Assembly: GCA_947473805.1 (NCBI GenBank)
Contig: CANJGB010000006.1
Location: forward strand, 59,938-123,937
Reading direction: 5' to 3'
DNA: 64,000 nucleotides
From: Alphaproteobacteria bacterium
GTDB taxonomy: Bacteria > Pseudomonadota > Alphaproteobacteria > Ferrovibrionales > Ferrovibrionaceae
Shown here: positions 34,201 to 41,986 of the stretch, piece after piece
Position numbering within the stretch: position 1 is the stretch's first letter
How the letters are laid out: each line of letters starts with the position of its first letter
Notes under the pieces: generated by a model
The model's database searches: none
What the model was told of the DNA's origin: nothing
The model's input: the letters and a program-made list of their open reading frames with translations, nothing else
Translations under genes and position numbers: made by a program

Positions 34201-35068
34201 GCTTTCGCCGCTTCGCGCCCTCGCGGCGCACGATGTCGATAAAGGCGCGGAGCGGGTCGGACATGGCCCGCTCCACCCATACCAGGCTGAGATCGATGGA
34301 CAGGTAGTCCGGCGCATCGGCGACCGGCACGAAGCTGACCCCCTCCATCGACATGCGGCGCACCTCCTGGTGCACCAGCGACACGCCGATCTCGCCCGAA
34401 ACAAGCCCCAGAACGACCAGCGTTTCCTGGCTTTCCTGCACCACACGGGGCTGGAAACCGACCTCGCGGCAAGCGGCATCGACCAGCGCCCGCCAGGTGG
34501 GGCTGTGGTGCGGCGGCGACAGCACGAACGGCAGGTCGGCAAGCTCGGTCAGTTTCACAGTCTTGCGTTGCGCCAGCTTCCACGACGACGGAATCGCTGC
34601 CACGATGGCACTGGGCAGGACCGTGATCGCGGCGAAGGGGCTGGTGCCGTCCAGCGGCCGGCTGAGATAGCAGAGGTCGAGATTGCCGGCCTGCAGCCGC
34701 TTCAACTGTTCGGTCGGAGTCAGTTCCAGCAGGTCCAGCTCCACATCCGGGAACTGCCGCCGGAAAATCCTGATGCCGTCAGCGAGCAGGCCGAACACCG
34801 CCGACGAGATAAAGCCGATGCGCAGGCGCAGCGGCGCGCCACCGCCTGCTGCGCGGGTCAATTGTTCGGCCAGGGTCACGCGGCCGGCGATTTCGGCGGC
34901 CTCGTGCGCAAAGACCTCACCCGCCTCGGTCAGCCTGATCTGCCGCAAGGACCGGTCGAACAACCGCACGCCCAGCGCCGTTTCCAGCAGCTTGATCGAG
35001 CGGCTCAGCGCGGGCTGCGCGATGCCCAGCGCTTCGGCCGCCCTGCCGAAATGCATGGTCTCGACCAC
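34160..35068 (-). CDS. LysR-family regulator, N-terminus apparently broken
   Basis: 302 aa from the GTG at 35068: the helix-turn-helix (AAEALGIAQPALSRSIKLLE) and a periplasmic-binding-protein-like effector domain (SPPHHSPTWRAL, GLVSGEIGVSLVHQE). The normal LysR opening is encoded upstream as ELLRVRHFLAV, but no start codon precedes it before a stop. An ATG 27-29 nt farther up (near 35106) is one base out of frame; one inserted G would give MEKELLRVRHFLAV. Either a one-base deletion (mutation or base-calling error) or a non-canonical start is present. It lies between the acyl-CoA dehydrogenase and the hydrolase gene it probably controls. Confidence 0.8.
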   Translation of the reverse strand: MVETMHFGRAAEALGIAQPALSRSIKLLETALGVRLFDRSLRQIRLTEAGEVFAHEAAEIAGRVTLAEQLTRAAGGGAPLRLRIGFISSAVFGLLADGIRIFRRQFPDVELDLLELTPTEQLKRLQAGNLDLCYLSRPLDGTSPFAAITVLPSAIVAAIPSSWKLAQRKTVKLTELADLPFVLSPPHHSPTWRALVDAACREVGFQPRVVQESQETLVVLGLVSGEIGVSLVHQEVRRMSMEGVSFVPVADAPDYLSIDLSLVWVERAMSDPLRAFIDIVRREGAKRRKLSAASAGPARARR

Positions 35069-35195
35069 CGCGAGGAAATGCCGGACGCGGAGCAGTTCCT
35101 TCTCATACCCAAATCGTCATGAGTTGCCAGATATCTTGATATTGGACGGTTATGATTGGCGGGGTCAAGGTGAGCGCAAGAACACGGGAGGAAGC

Positions 35196-36020
35196 ATGTT
35201 CACCGAGGCACTGCCCGAACGCATGGACGTCAAGGGCGTCACCATCGACCTGCTGGTGCGCGGCACTGGCCGGCCGCTGCTCTACCTGCACGCCGGCGAC
35301 GGCGTCGATCCGTCCGACCCGTTCATTCCGCTGCTGGCGCAGCACTTCAAGGTCTATGCGCCGTCGCATCCGGGCTTCGGCGGTTCCGACCTGCCGCGTA
35401 CGTTCGGCAGTGTCGATGACCTCGCCTATTTCTATCTCGACTTCCTTGAGGCACTGGATCTGCGCGACGTCGTGCTGGTCGGTTCGTCGTTCGGCGGCTG
35501 GCTGGCGGCGGAACTCGCGATCCGCGGCACCGGGCGCTTCTCGCATCTCGTCCTCGCCGACACCTGGGGGGCAAAGTTCGACAGCAGCGAGGGCACCGGC
35601 ATCACCGACATTTTCTCAACACCCATGGCGGACCTGCCCGGCCTGCTGTTCGCCGACGCGGCGAAGGGCATGAAGGCGTTCGGCAATCTCGAATTCGCCG
35701 CCATGCCCGAGGCCGCCGTTACCCGCTTCGCCCGCAACCGTGAGGCGCTGACCCTGCTGGCCTGGTCGCCGCCATTCCACAATCCGCGCCTGACCAACTG
35801 GCTGCACCGCATCGACATTCCGACGCTGGTCCTGTGGGGCGCTGGCGATAAGGTCGCGCCGGTCAGCTATGGCCGCCGCTTCGCCGCCGCCATTTCCGGC
35901 GCGCGATTCGAGACGATTGCCGATGCCGGCCACTACCTCGCCATGGAGCAGCCGGAGAAATTCACGGATGTGATCTCCGCATTCACCAATGATGCGGTAC
36001 AACAGCGGGGCGCAGCATGA
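35196..36020 (+). CDS. Alpha/beta hydrolase
   Basis: A 274-aa alpha/beta hydrolase with an intact triad pattern: nucleophile elbow VGSSFGGW (S98), LWGAGDKVAP with the Asp, and the His in ADAGHYLAMEQPEKF. GGGAGGAAGC precedes the ATG at 35196. Its stop overlaps the start of the flavin monooxygenase gene (ATGA), so the proteins are made together. The frame is open far upstream across the LysR gene, but only as a shadow. A second hydrolase of the same kind, at 39428, lacks the nucleophile. Confidence 0.9.
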   Translation: MFTEALPERMDVKGVTIDLLVRGTGRPLLYLHAGDGVDPSDPFIPLLAQHFKVYAPSHPGFGGSDLPRTFGSVDDLAYFYLDFLEALDLRDVVLVGSSFGGWLAAELAIRGTGRFSHLVLADTWGAKFDSSEGTGITDIFSTPMADLPGLLFADAAKGMKAFGNLEFAAMPEAAVTRFARNREALTLLAWSPPFHNPRLTNWLHRIDIPTLVLWGAGDKVAPVSYGRRFAAAISGARFETIADAGHYLAMEQPEKFTDVISAFTNDAVQQRGAA

Positions 36021-37207
36021 GAACGTGGCTCTTTTCCGAACAACAATACCATCCGGCCTGGGACCGGGTGGATGGCCCCTTGCGCATCAAGCAGCCCAGC
36101 AAGGTGATCGATCCTAACGTTGCCGCCGCGCTGATGGACCGCTATTTCCAGGAATGGGCGGTATGCGACGAGGTCGGCATCGACATCGTGGTGAACGAGC
36201 ACCACGCGACGCTCACCTGCATGTCCACCTCGCCGCTGCTGTCGCTGGCGGCGCTGGCGCGCACGACCAAGAATGTCCGCCTGCTGTCGCTCGGCACGCC
36301 GATCACCAACCGCATGGACCCGCTGCGCATCGCCGAAGAAATCGCGATGGTGGATGTCATGTCGCGGGGCCGGCTTGAAGTGGGCCTGGTCAAGGGCAGC
36401 GACTGGGAATTGTACAATTCCAATTCGAATCCGGTGCGCATGATGGACCGGTTCTGGGAAGCGCACGATTTCATCGTCAGGGCGCTGACCAGCCACGAGG
36501 GCCCGTTTGCCTATGACGGCGAGTTCTACCGCTATCGCAACGTCAACGTCTTCCCGCACGTCCTGCAACAGCCGCATCCGCCGATCTGGATTCCCGGCTC
36601 CAGCGCCCCGAGCGCCAAGCGCATCGCCGAGCTAGGCTATGTCGCTGCGACGTTCATGAGCGGCTTTGGCGCCAAGGCCTTTTTCGATGCCTATCGTGCA
36701 TCGTACCGCGAGGCCCATAGCCGCCCGGCACCGCGCGACCGCCTGGCCTATATCGCCCTGTGCGTCACCGCCGATACCGAGGCCGAGGCGCGCGCCCGGG
36801 CCGAGCGCCTGCGCGCCTGGCAGTATGCGCTGTACCGCCTCGTCCCCGGCACGTTGAACCCGCCGGGCTACATGTCGGTGGCCGACAATGTGCGCTACCT
36901 GCGCTCGGGGGCGGCGACCGCCAGCGGCCCCGTCGCGATCCCGACCGTCGATGAAATGGCGCAGCGCGGTATCCTGTTCTGGGGTACGCCCGACATGGTC
37001 GTGGACCAGATCAGCCGTTTCCACGATACGGTTGGTGGCTTCGACCATCTGCTGATGCAGATGGGCGGACAGTTGACCTTCGAGGACACGGTGGACAGCC
37101 TGCGCCTGTATGCCCGCGAGGTCGCTCCCCGGCTGAAGAAGCTGACCGCAGAACCGGCCACAATGGAGGTGCCCGCGGATGTGGCCAGACGGAACGCTTT
37201 CCGCTAG
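36017..37207 (+). CDS. LLM-class (luciferase-like) flavin-dependent oxidoreductase
   Basis: A 396-aa TIM-barrel flavoprotein of the bacterial-luciferase family. It contains the marker NEHH (residues 59-62), IAEEIAMVDVMSRGRLEVGLVKG, PPIWIPGSSA and FWGTPDMVVDQI. Such enzymes use reduced FMN or F420; with no F420 genes nearby FMNH2 is more likely, requiring a separate flavin reductase that is not in the window. It overlaps the upstream hydrolase by 4 nt and is followed by two acyl-CoA dehydrogenase genes. It is related to, but distinct from, the protein at 40228. Confidence 0.9.
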   Translation: MRTWLFSEQQYHPAWDRVDGPLRIKQPSKVIDPNVAAALMDRYFQEWAVCDEVGIDIVVNEHHATLTCMSTSPLLSLAALARTTKNVRLLSLGTPITNRMDPLRIAEEIAMVDVMSRGRLEVGLVKGSDWELYNSNSNPVRMMDRFWEAHDFIVRALTSHEGPFAYDGEFYRYRNVNVFPHVLQQPHPPIWIPGSSAPSAKRIAELGYVAATFMSGFGAKAFFDAYRASYREAHSRPAPRDRLAYIALCVTADTEAEARARAERLRAWQYALYRLVPGTLNPPGYMSVADNVRYLRSGAATASGPVAIPTVDEMAQRGILFWGTPDMVVDQISRFHDTVGGFDHLLMQMGGQLTFEDTVDSLRLYAREVAPRLKKLTAEPATMEVPADVARRNAFR

Positions 37208-37249
37208 AAACTTCGCCCACGGGACGAAACGCCGCTTGAGGATTGCATA

Positions 37250-38395
37250 ATGGATTTCGAATGGACGGCGGAGCACAACGCCTTCCGGGAACGCCTGCGG
37301 GATGTGCTGACCCGCACGCTGCCGGCCGACTGGGGCGTGAAGTCGCGCTACGACACCAGCTCTGAATACGTCTCGAAATATTCGCGTACGTTCTGCCCGA
37401 TGCTGGCCAAGGAAGGCTTGCTGATCCCGCATTGGGCCAAGGAACTGGGCGGCGAGGGGCTGGACGGTTTCCACCACTGGATCCTGGGCGAGGAGATGGT
37501 CGCCGCCGGCGAGCCGCGCAGCTACCAGTACATGAGCGTCAACTGGGTCGGCCCGACGCTGATGAAGTACGGCACCAAGGCGCAGGTCGACGAGTTCATC
37601 CCCAAGATCAAGTCCGGCAATTTCATCTGGTGCCAGGGCTTCTCGGAACCCAATGCCGGCTCCGACCTGGCCGCGCTCAGCACGCGCGCCGAGCGGACCA
37701 AGAACGGCTACATCATCAACGGCTCGAAGATCTGGACCTCCGGCGCCAGCTTCGCGAACCACTGCTTCATGCTCGCCCGCACCGGCGGCGCGCGGCGCAG
37801 CGGCGTGTCGGTGTTCCTGATTCCGATGGACGCCAAGGGCGTCGAGGTGCGCGTGATCCCGAACTATATCGGCGAGCGCACCGTGCACGAGGTCTTCTTC
37901 ACCGACGTCGAGGTGCCCGAGGAATGGCGTCTGGGCGAGGAGAACAAGGGCTGGGACATCGTCACCCATGTGCTGAATCTCGAGCGGATCGGCATCCCGC
38001 GCTACGCCTTCTCGCTCCGCGTGCTGGACCATGCCATCGACCTGCTGAAGCAGCGTGGCAAGTACAGCGATTCCGCCGTGCAGGCCCGCGCCGGTCGCGC
38101 CAAGGCGGCGTGCGAGGCGTCGCGCCACATGGCGCTGAGCATCATCAACGAGCGCGTCAACGGCCGCCCGGCCAGCGCCACGACCAACGTCGCGCGCTAC
38201 GCCCTGGTGACCAGCGACCGCATGATCGCCGAATTCCTGGGCGACTTCCTGCATGACGACCTGGTCGGCGGCAACGACCCGATGATCATGTCGGGCTATC
38301 GCCGCACCGGCTCGGTCGGCATCGCCTCGGGCGCCGCTGAAGTGCAGCTCGACCTTATCGCGCGCAACCTGCTGCAATTGCCGCGGGGAGACTGA
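37250..38395 (+). CDS. Acyl-CoA dehydrogenase family protein (large partner)
   Basis: A 381-aa acyl-CoA dehydrogenase with CQGFSEPNAGSDLAAL (about 125-140), NGSKIWTSGA, a middle beta domain (YIGERTVHEVFFTDVEVP) and a C-terminal SGAAEVQLDLIARNLLQLP. It is 2 nt upstream of a truncated-looking dehydrogenase-like gene. Paired large and small dehydrogenase subunits forming heteromers are known from steroid-side-chain catabolism (FadE-type alpha2beta2), so this pair may be one enzyme. It is in the run hydrolase, LLM monooxygenase, dehydrogenase pair, hydrolase, LLM monooxygenase. Confidence 0.92.
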   Translation: MDFEWTAEHNAFRERLRDVLTRTLPADWGVKSRYDTSSEYVSKYSRTFCPMLAKEGLLIPHWAKELGGEGLDGFHHWILGEEMVAAGEPRSYQYMSVNWVGPTLMKYGTKAQVDEFIPKIKSGNFIWCQGFSEPNAGSDLAALSTRAERTKNGYIINGSKIWTSGASFANHCFMLARTGGARRSGVSVFLIPMDAKGVEVRVIPNYIGERTVHEVFFTDVEVPEEWRLGEENKGWDIVTHVLNLERIGIPRYAFSLRVLDHAIDLLKQRGKYSDSAVQARAGRAKAACEASRHMALSIINERVNGRPASATTNVARYALVTSDRMIAEFLGDFLHDDLVGGNDPMIMSGYRRTGSVGIASGAAEVQLDLIARNLLQLPRGD

Positions 38396-38397
38396 TC

Positions 38398-39321
38398 ATG
38401 AATCTCGACCTCACGTCAGACCAGCTGACCCTGCAGACCGCCATCGAGCAGCTGGCCGATCATCACCGCACCGTGCCAACCGGCACCATCGACCATTTCG
38501 TGCCCGGCGTTGCGCTGGAACGCGACCTGGAAGAAAACGGCTTCTTCGATGTCGCCCGCCAGGACGACATGGGTGCGGTCGAGGCCGCGCTGCTGATCGA
38601 AACCATCGCGCAGCTGCCGTTCACCGTCGAAGTCGGCGCCTCTGCCCTCGTTGCGCCGATGGTGCTGCCGGGCCAGGTCCTGCCGCGGCCGATCGCCTTG
38701 GCCCGCGCGCCGTTCACCGGCCCGGTCCGCTATCTCACCACCGCCAAGACCGCGCTCATCGACACCGGCAATGATGTCCGCCTGATCGACCTGACCGGCG
38801 CGAACATCGAACCGGTCAAGACGCCGTTCGCCTATCCCTATGGCCGCCTGACCGAGGGTGACATCGCGAAGGCCAAGGTACTGAAGGGCGTGTCGCCCGC
38901 TTTGCTGCGCCAGTGGTGGCAGGTGTCGCTGGCCGTCGAGATCTACGGCGTCGCCAAGGCGGCCGTCGACCTGACGGTGCAGTACGTGAAGGACCGCCGC
39001 CAGTTCAACCGGCCCATCGGCCAGTTCCAGTCGGTGCAGCATCGCCTGGCAGAGTGCACCATGCTGGTGCACGGCACCCGCATCCTGGCCCGCCGCGCCG
39101 CGTGGAGCGGCAAGGCATCGGATGCCGCCGAGGCCGCGGCCTATGCACAGGAAGCAGCCACCCGCATCCACTACGACACGCACCAGTTCCACGGCGCCAT
39201 GGGCATCACCGCGGAATATCCGCTCCACCTCTGGTCGTTCCGGCTGAAGGCGCTGCAGGGCGAACTCGGCGGCCAGTTCGAACAGGCCAAGGCGGCGGCG
39301 GTCGCGCACTGGGGCGCCTGA
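38398..39321 (+). CDS. Acyl-CoA dehydrogenase-like protein (small partner)
   Basis: 307 aa, shorter than a full dehydrogenase (about 380). The N-terminal helical and middle domains are reduced and lack the usual FAD block SEPxxGSD. The C-terminal domain is well kept: VKDRRQFNRPIGQFQSVQHRLAEC and HQFHGAMGITAEYPLHLW. It probably forms a heteromer with the product of the gene 2 nt upstream. The start ATG overlaps the ribosome-binding region of that gene's end, indicating coupling. Confidence 0.87.
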   Translation: MNLDLTSDQLTLQTAIEQLADHHRTVPTGTIDHFVPGVALERDLEENGFFDVARQDDMGAVEAALLIETIAQLPFTVEVGASALVAPMVLPGQVLPRPIALARAPFTGPVRYLTTAKTALIDTGNDVRLIDLTGANIEPVKTPFAYPYGRLTEGDIAKAKVLKGVSPALLRQWWQVSLAVEIYGVAKAAVDLTVQYVKDRRQFNRPIGQFQSVQHRLAECTMLVHGTRILARRAAWSGKASDAAEAAAYAQEAATRIHYDTHQFHGAMGITAEYPLHLWSFRLKALQGELGGQFEQAKAAAVAHWGA

Positions 39322-39427
39322 CCGCGCCGACCGTTGCCGCCATGTGATAGGTCGGTCGCGTAAAAAGCACTGGTCCAAAGCCTCTCCGATTGCGATCATC
39401 GCCAGATAATCGTGAGTGGGAGGAAAC

Positions 39428-40195
39428 ATGCCCGGGACCGAAAAGGTCGTGGAGATCGCTGGCCTGAAAGTGCCGGTGTGGAGCGGGGGCAGCGGCCCCA
39501 CGCTTCTGGTGCTGCACGGCGACACCGGCCAGAACGGCTGGATTCCACTATATGAACGCCTGTCCAAGCGCTTCACCGTCGTGGCGCCGACGCATCCCGG
39601 CTATGCCGGCGCCGACATTCCCGAATGGGCGCGCCATCCACGCGACATCGCCGCCCTGCAGCAATGGCTGGTCCGCGACCTGAAGCTGAACAGGCCGGCG
39701 GTGCTGGGCCTTGGCTTCGGTGGCTGGATCGCCGCCGAGATGGCGACGCTGGCGCCGCAGGCCTTCGGCAAGATGGTGCTGGTCGGGGCCATGGGCGTGA
39801 AGCCGGACAAGGGCGACATCCTCGACCAGTTCCTGGTCCACGGCGTCGACTATGTCCGCGCCGGTTTCCACGATGTGGCGAAATTCTCCGCCCTGTTCGG
39901 CGCCCAGCCCGACCTCGACCAGCTCGAGGCGTGGGAAATCGGCCGCGAGATGACCACCCGCATCGCTTGGAAGCCCTACATGTTCAGCCACGCTCTGCCG
40001 CCGCTGCTGCGCGGCTGCGACGTGCCGACCCTGCTGGTCTGGGGCGATGACGACAAGATCGTGCCGCGCTCCGCCGGCGAGCTCTATGCCCGCCTGCTGC
40101 GCACCGCGAGGCTGGAAGTGGTCGCCGATTGCGGCCACCTGGTCGAGCTGGAACAGCCCGACAAGCTGGCCGCGCTGGTCGAGGCCTTTCTCTAA
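39428..40195 (+). CDS. Alpha/beta-hydrolase-fold protein lacking the nucleophilic serine
   Basis: 255 aa with the same build as the hydrolase at 35196: LLVLHGDTGQNGW, the acid in WGDDDKIVP and the His in ADCGHLVELEQPDKL. At the nucleophile elbow, where that protein has GSSFGG, this one reads GLGFGG, with codon 96 GGC (Gly) replacing Ser. Ordinary serine-hydrolase chemistry is therefore unlikely. It may be a binding or scaffold protein, or use another mechanism. GGGAGGAAAC precedes the ATG at 39428, and the next gene starts 32 nt after it. Gene integrity is otherwise complete. Confidence 0.87.
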   Translation: MPGTEKVVEIAGLKVPVWSGGSGPTLLVLHGDTGQNGWIPLYERLSKRFTVVAPTHPGYAGADIPEWARHPRDIAALQQWLVRDLKLNRPAVLGLGFGGWIAAEMATLAPQAFGKMVLVGAMGVKPDKGDILDQFLVHGVDYVRAGFHDVAKFSALFGAQPDLDQLEAWEIGREMTTRIAWKPYMFSHALPPLLRGCDVPTLLVWGDDDKIVPRSAGELYARLLRTARLEVVADCGHLVELEQPDKLAALVEAFL

Positions 40196-40227
40196 AGCAT
40201 ACGAACTCTGGCCAACGGAGCTTCCTG

Positions 40228-41445
40228 ATGTTCCTGATGTATTTCACCGAGCAGCCGATGAGTGCCTATCCCGAGGATGAGGGAAGGAAATTCGGCGCCA
40301 CCGCGTTGATGTTCTCGAACAAGCATTTTGATCCTATCGCCGGCAGCCGCCTCTACAACGAGCGTCTGGCGGAGTACATGCTGGCCGAGGAAGTCGGCTT
40401 CGACGCCATCATGCTGAACGAGCATCATACGGCGCCGTATTGCATGCAGCCGCGCATGCCGGTATGGAGCTCGATCCTGGCGGCGACCACCCAGCGGGTG
40501 AAGATCGCCCAGCTCGGCAACCCGCTGCCGACCTCGGACAACCCGATCCAGATCGCCGAAGAGATCGCGATGATTGACATGATCTCGAAGGGGCGGCTGA
40601 TCTCGGGCATCGTGCGCGGCGCCGGCACCGAGCAGCTGGCCAACAACGTGAACCCCGCCTACAACCGCGAGCGGTTCGAGGAGGCGCACGACCTTCTCAT
40701 CAAGATCTTCACCGAGCCCGGCCCGTTCCGCTGGGAGGGCAACCACTACCAGTTCCGCGTCGTGAATCCGTGGGCGGTGCCGATGCAGAAGCCGCATCCG
40801 CGCATCTGGGTGCCGGGCGTGGTCAGCATGGAAACCGTCATCTGGGCGGCGCAGCACCGCTATCCCTATATCGCGCTCAACACCACCATCGAGGCGACCA
40901 AGAAAATCTGGGAGGTATATGACAAGGCGGCGCTGGAGGTCGGCTACGAGGCCGGCACCGAGCAGCGCGGCTACCTGATCCGCTGCCACGTCTCGGACAC
41001 CGAGGAAAAGGCGCTGGCCAATGGCCGCCAGTTCATGTGGATGCAGGGCGAGTTCACCGGCCTCGGCCACCCCGTCTGGGGCGGCCCCAGCGGCTATTCC
41101 TCGCCGGCCGGCCGGCGCCAGCGCCTGATGGCGCCGAAGCGCGCGGCGAACCCCTACGAGAAGCAGCTCGACGAAATGACCATCATCGCCGGCACGCCGA
41201 AGCAGGTGATCCAGAAACTGAAGGTCATCATGGAAGAAACGCGGCCCGGCATCTTCGCCCTGTGGGGCAATGACGGCAACGTCAACCACGAAGATTCAAA
41301 AACCTGCATCCGCCTGATGGGCCAGGAAGTGCTGCCGGCGCTCCGCGACATCGCTAAGGGCCTTGGCCTCAAGGACCCGTTCGAACTGGATACGCCGGTA
41401 AGCCTGAAGGAAACGCCGAAGAGCCAGCTGCGGGTGCCGGCGTAA
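40228..41445 (+). CDS. LLM-class (luciferase-like) flavin-dependent oxidoreductase
   Basis: A 405-aa luciferase-family flavoprotein. It shows LNEHHTAPYC (about residues 56-65), IAEEIAMIDMISKGRLISGIVRG, HPRIWVPGVVS and a C-terminal IIAGTPKQVIQKL. The N-terminus MFLMYFTEQ and the length match LLM proteins often labelled as alkane- or limonene-type monooxygenases, without a defined substrate. The ATG at 40228 has GGAG seven nt upstream; the frame continues open into the hydrolase gene only as a shadow. It is the last gene of the plus-strand block and converges with a VOC gene 7 nt away. Confidence 0.9.
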   Translation: MFLMYFTEQPMSAYPEDEGRKFGATALMFSNKHFDPIAGSRLYNERLAEYMLAEEVGFDAIMLNEHHTAPYCMQPRMPVWSSILAATTQRVKIAQLGNPLPTSDNPIQIAEEIAMIDMISKGRLISGIVRGAGTEQLANNVNPAYNRERFEEAHDLLIKIFTEPGPFRWEGNHYQFRVVNPWAVPMQKPHPRIWVPGVVSMETVIWAAQHRYPYIALNTTIEATKKIWEVYDKAALEVGYEAGTEQRGYLIRCHVSDTEEKALANGRQFMWMQGEFTGLGHPVWGGPSGYSSPAGRRQRLMAPKRAANPYEKQLDEMTIIAGTPKQVIQKLKVIMEETRPGIFALWGNDGNVNHEDSKTCIRLMGQEVLPALRDIAKGLGLKDPFELDTPVSLKETPKSQLRVPA

Positions 41446-41452
41446 GTCTGGC

Positions 41453-41986
41453 CTACACAGCCGCGCTGAACGGCCTTACCGGGTCCTTGCCGTCCCAACC
41501 TTGCGCCGCACGCGCGATAGCGACGTTGAAGGCCTGGCGGGCGGGGGTCGGTTCGGTGAACTCGACCACCTGGTCGGGATTCCGCGGATGGGTGAAGTAG
41601 ATGAAGCGGCCGCGGGCGGACGCGCCGTCCTGCACCACCTCGTAGCCGGCCTTCAGCGCCTTCTCGACGCGGGCGTCGTAATCCAGCGGCCAGAAGCAGA
41701 TATGCTGCTGAAGGTCGCGCTCGAACGGGCGTTTCATCCAGTCGAGGTACATCGTCGGCACCTCGTCATGGGTCTGCATCAGCTCCAGCTGCAAGCCACC
41801 GGCATCGGCCATGGCGACCGACATGACGAATTCGCAAGCCTGTCCCTTGTAGCGGTGCTTGTTTACCGCGCGGTCGGCCATGAACCACGGGCCGATGCCC
41901 AACTGGTTGACGTAGAAGTCGATGCTGGCGTGGATGTCGCGGGTGACGAACGCCACCTGGGTGATGGGGCCGAACAGCGCGCTCAT
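41453..41986 (-). CDS. VOC-family protein with extra C-terminal WDGKDPVR tail
   Basis: A 177-aa vicinal-oxygen-chelate protein. The two beta-alpha-beta modules show ITQVAFVTRDIHASIDFY, GLQLELMQ, QHICFWP and VVEFTEPTP. Three of the usual metal positions (E, H, E) are visible, while the first His is Gln (Q10). After the domain comes a 30-residue tail ending WDGKDPVRPF, shared with the VOC proteins at 50360 and 50899. The ATG at 41986 overlaps the upstream monooxygenase stop (ATGA), so this protein is coupled to an NtaA/DszA-type flavin monooxygenase and may process its product. Confidence 0.86.
   Translation of the reverse strand: MSALFGPITQVAFVTRDIHASIDFYVNQLGIGPWFMADRAVNKHRYKGQACEFVMSVAMADAGGLQLELMQTHDEVPTMYLDWMKRPFERDLQQHICFWPLDYDARVEKALKAGYEVVQDGASARGRFIYFTHPRNPDQVVEFTEPTPARQAFNVAIARAAQGWDGKDPVRPFSAAV

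Noticed and set aside
32539..34542. 667-codon minus-strand open frame across the acyl-CoA dehydrogenase at 33025
   Set aside because: It spans several true genes on both strands and has no recognisable domain or ribosome-binding site.
36632..38377. 581-codon minus-strand open frame opposite the LLM and dehydrogenase genes
   Set aside because: The plus-strand proteins have clear family motifs and coupled starts; the opposite frame has none.
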